Below, piece by piece: positions 6,432 to 7,694 of a stretch of DNA of 7,694 nt. The stretch spans positions 1 through 7,694 of the forward strand of contig JBBSBE010000163.1 in NCBI GenBank assembly GCA_038251625.1, written 5' to 3'. Under the pieces are notes generated by a model. It saw only the letters and a program-made list of their open reading frames with translations, made no database searches and was not told the origin of the DNA. This stretch comes from JBBQXK01 sp038251625 (GTDB taxonomy: Bacteria; Pseudomonadota; Alphaproteobacteria; Rhodobacterales; Rhodobacteraceae). Numbering within the stretch: position 1 is the first letter of the stretch; each line of letters opens with the position of its first letter. Made by a program: the position numbers and the translations under genes.

Positions 6432-6467
6432 GGAACGGCGCCGCTTGGCGGCGCATTCGCGCGTTCC
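6432..6467. repeat. Compound inverted repeat / stem-loop
   Basis: An inner stem GCGCCGC (6438-6444) and GCGGCGC (6448-6454) closes on a TTG loop. Directly outside it, GGAACG (6432-6437) pairs with CGTTCC (6462-6467). Together they form a 13-bp stem with a 7-base bulge on the 3' side. It lies 48 bases before the S41 gene start, so it could be a leader hairpin, a terminator without T tract or a mobile-repeat remnant. Confidence 0.5.
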
Positions 6468-6514
6468 GCCCGGGGCAAGACCCGATTGCCGTGAATGTCG
6501 TCCTAGAGCCACTC

Positions 6515-7694
6515 ATGGACATCGCAGCACGCTTGAATACACATAGGCGCATGCCGATGATCCAAGACCTCGAGCGAATAGTGAGAACGGTCCTGCCGAC
6601 CGACCCCAGCTTCAAGGCAATTGGACGCGATGAAATAGATCGTCTCATCGACGAAGCCCGGCAGAATGCACTCGCGCAGGCGAAGGACGAATTCCTGCTT
6701 TCTCTGATGCGCCTTCTGGCACTTCCGGGGAACGGACATACACGCCTGATCCCGAATGATGCCATCTCGGTTCTCCCTCTAAGGTTCGTCACTATTGGTA
6801 CCGCTGTAAGACTGTTCGTTGCCGCGCCCGGTTTCGCTGGGCCGGTTGGGGGCGAATTGATTTCCATCAATGGTATTCCCGTGGGCGAGATCGAAGTCGC
6901 CGCAGGGAAATTTCTGGCGGGGACAAGACAACGAAAGCGCGTCATCGGGCCAATCCTTTTCGCTTGGCCAAGCGCATTGCGCCAATTGGGCGTTTTTTGC
7001 AGCGGTGACACAATCGAATACCGGATACGCAACGAGACGGGACAGATCAGCGAACTGGTTCTGAATACGGCAAACAGGGTTCCCGGATCCGCGCTCTACC
7101 CACGAAACGAGCACGGGAAAGCCGACGCATCCTGGTCTCCCAAGTCCTTTCTGGAGATCAATGATTTCGGCCAACGCGGATTGGTATTGGGCCTTCCCAG
7201 CTTCTTCGATCCCGGTGAAATTGAGCTTTCGAACGCGGTTTCCGAGGCGGCAGGCCGCGTAAGGTCGCGTCCCCACACCCCCATTCTTATTGACGTTCGA
7301 GGAAACACGGGCGGCAACTTTCTTCGGACCATGCCATTGATCGACGCGATTTCAGGGGGCGCGGAAGATCGTCAGGTCGGTTTGCTTGTCGACAAATTCA
7401 CCTTCTCCGCCGCAATCGTCTTCGTCGCCATCTTGAAACACCGTCTCGGAGCGCGGCTCAAACTTATCGGGGAAGAAATGGGGGACGGTCTGACATTCTT
7501 TGCGGAAGGGGGAACAATCGACCTGTCGTCCAGTGGCGCGGTCGTCCGATACTCATCGGCCTTTCATGATTGGGCGGGAGGTCGCATCGACGAGACTACT
7601 CCGAGCTTGATCGCGGAAAAGATTGTCCCGGTCGGAACACTGCAACTGGACCGTCGCTGGATCGCACATTCGAACGATTTTAGAACGCTGGATC
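6515..7694 (+). CDS. S41-family peptidase homologue (tail-specific protease / tricorn-like), 3' end outside window
   Basis: An open frame of at least 393 residues runs off the right edge. An N-terminal helical segment ends in EFLLSLMRLLALPGNGHTRL, matching the 'DGHT' region of S41 proteins (His75). A PDZ-like stretch follows, GPVGGELISINGIPVGEIE (about 110-128). The S41 core has ILIDVRGNTGGN (Asp260, Arg262, Gly266-Gly267), TFSAA with presumed nucleophile Ser298 (codon 7406-7408), GEEMGDG (319-325), and then a segment like the family's 'LPnSGl' block (IDLSSSGAVVRYSS). The Lys of CtpA-type Ser/Lys dyads is absent from the GEEMGDG position, so a tricorn-like Ser/His arrangement fits better. No signal peptide or membrane segment is visible, unlike most bacterial S41 proteins. 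The start is uncertain (ATG 6515 favoured; GTG 6491 and ATG 6365 are in frame) and no good ribosome site is seen. Codon use (ATA, AGA, AGG, CTA) differs from the neighbours and suggests transfer. The substrate is unknown. Confidence 0.75.
   Translation, partial: MDIAARLNTHRRMPMIQDLERIVRTVLPTDPSFKAIGRDEIDRLIDEARQNALAQAKDEFLLSLMRLLALPGNGHTRLIPNDAISVLPLRFVTIGTAVRLFVAAPGFAGPVGGELISINGIPVGEIEVAAGKFLAGTRQRKRVIGPILFAWPSALRQLGVFCSGDTIEYRIRNETGQISELVLNTANRVPGSALYPRNEHGKADASWSPKSFLEINDFGQRGLVLGLPSFFDPGEIELSNAVSEAAGRVRSRPHTPILIDVRGNTGGNFLRTMPLIDAISGGAEDRQVGLLVDKFTFSAAIVFVAILKHRLGARLKLIGEEMGDGLTFFAEGGTIDLSSSGAVVRYSSAFHDWAGGRIDETTPSLIAEKIVPVGTLQLDRRWIAHSNDFRTLD

Larger units (their letters stand above)
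6194..6514. other. 321-bp region without a convincing gene, between glyA and the S41 gene
   Basis: No reading frame here looks like protein: the 93-codon frame at 6213-6494 shows no domain-like pattern and no ribosome site. The stretch holds the glyA palindrome (6208-6233), a weak 5-bp stem (6314-6318 with 6325-6329) and a strong compound stem-loop (6432-6467). The frame of the following gene is open back to 6344, so up to 50 more residues of that protein could start here (ATG 6365, GTG 6491). They look unlike its conserved region and are not favoured. Confidence 0.6.

Noticed and set aside
5675..6478. 267-codon reverse-strand frame over the 3' part of glyA and the following gap
   Set aside because: It is mostly the antisense shadow of glyA, shows low-complexity translation and has no ribosome site.
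6213..6494. 93-codon forward frame after glyA
   Set aside because: It starts inside the glyA palindrome, has no ribosome site and no domain-like pattern.

Overview
The window looks like chromosomal DNA of a high-GC alphaproteobacterium, most likely a member of the Rhodobacterales. This is an inference from protein character, a compact NAD kinase divergent from glyA, and strong GC bias at third codon positions. No database comparison was possible.

Layout from left to right. The 3' end of a propionyl-CoA synthetase gene (prpE, + strand) enters from the left edge. Next come a small Hpt phosphotransfer protein and, overlapping it by one base, a full sigma-54-dependent response regulator (receiver, AAA+, Fis-type HTH). 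Its AAA+ and C-terminal regions read very much like Vibrio LuxO, so the pair resembles LuxU/LuxO with the gene order reversed. A LysR-type regulator (- strand) ends 3 bp from the response regulator stop. Divergent from it, across a 93-bp gap, is a small SnoaL/NTF2-like protein. A perfect inverted repeat with T-N11-A spacing overlaps the lysR start codon and is a candidate LysR operator. NAD kinase (nadK, - strand) and serine hydroxymethyltransferase (glyA, + strand) are then divergently transcribed from a 173-bp gap.

After glyA there is a 321-bp stretch without a convincing gene. It holds two strong inverted repeats, one a probable glyA terminator. The last 1.2 kb is an open frame running off the right edge. 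It encodes an S41-type (tail-specific protease / tricorn-like) peptidase homologue with a PDZ-like segment, no visible signal peptide, and codon use unlike its neighbours (ATA, AGA and AGG codons that are absent from glyA), which suggests horizontal acquisition.

Functionally the left part is a signalling cassette beside propionate metabolism, the middle a regulator with a probable small target gene, and the right part core NADP and one-carbon metabolism followed by a probable accessory gene. No CRISPR array, rRNA, tRNA or insertion sequence was recognised. The most interesting items are the LuxU/LuxO-like pair, the LysR box at the lysR start, and the atypical S41 homologue.
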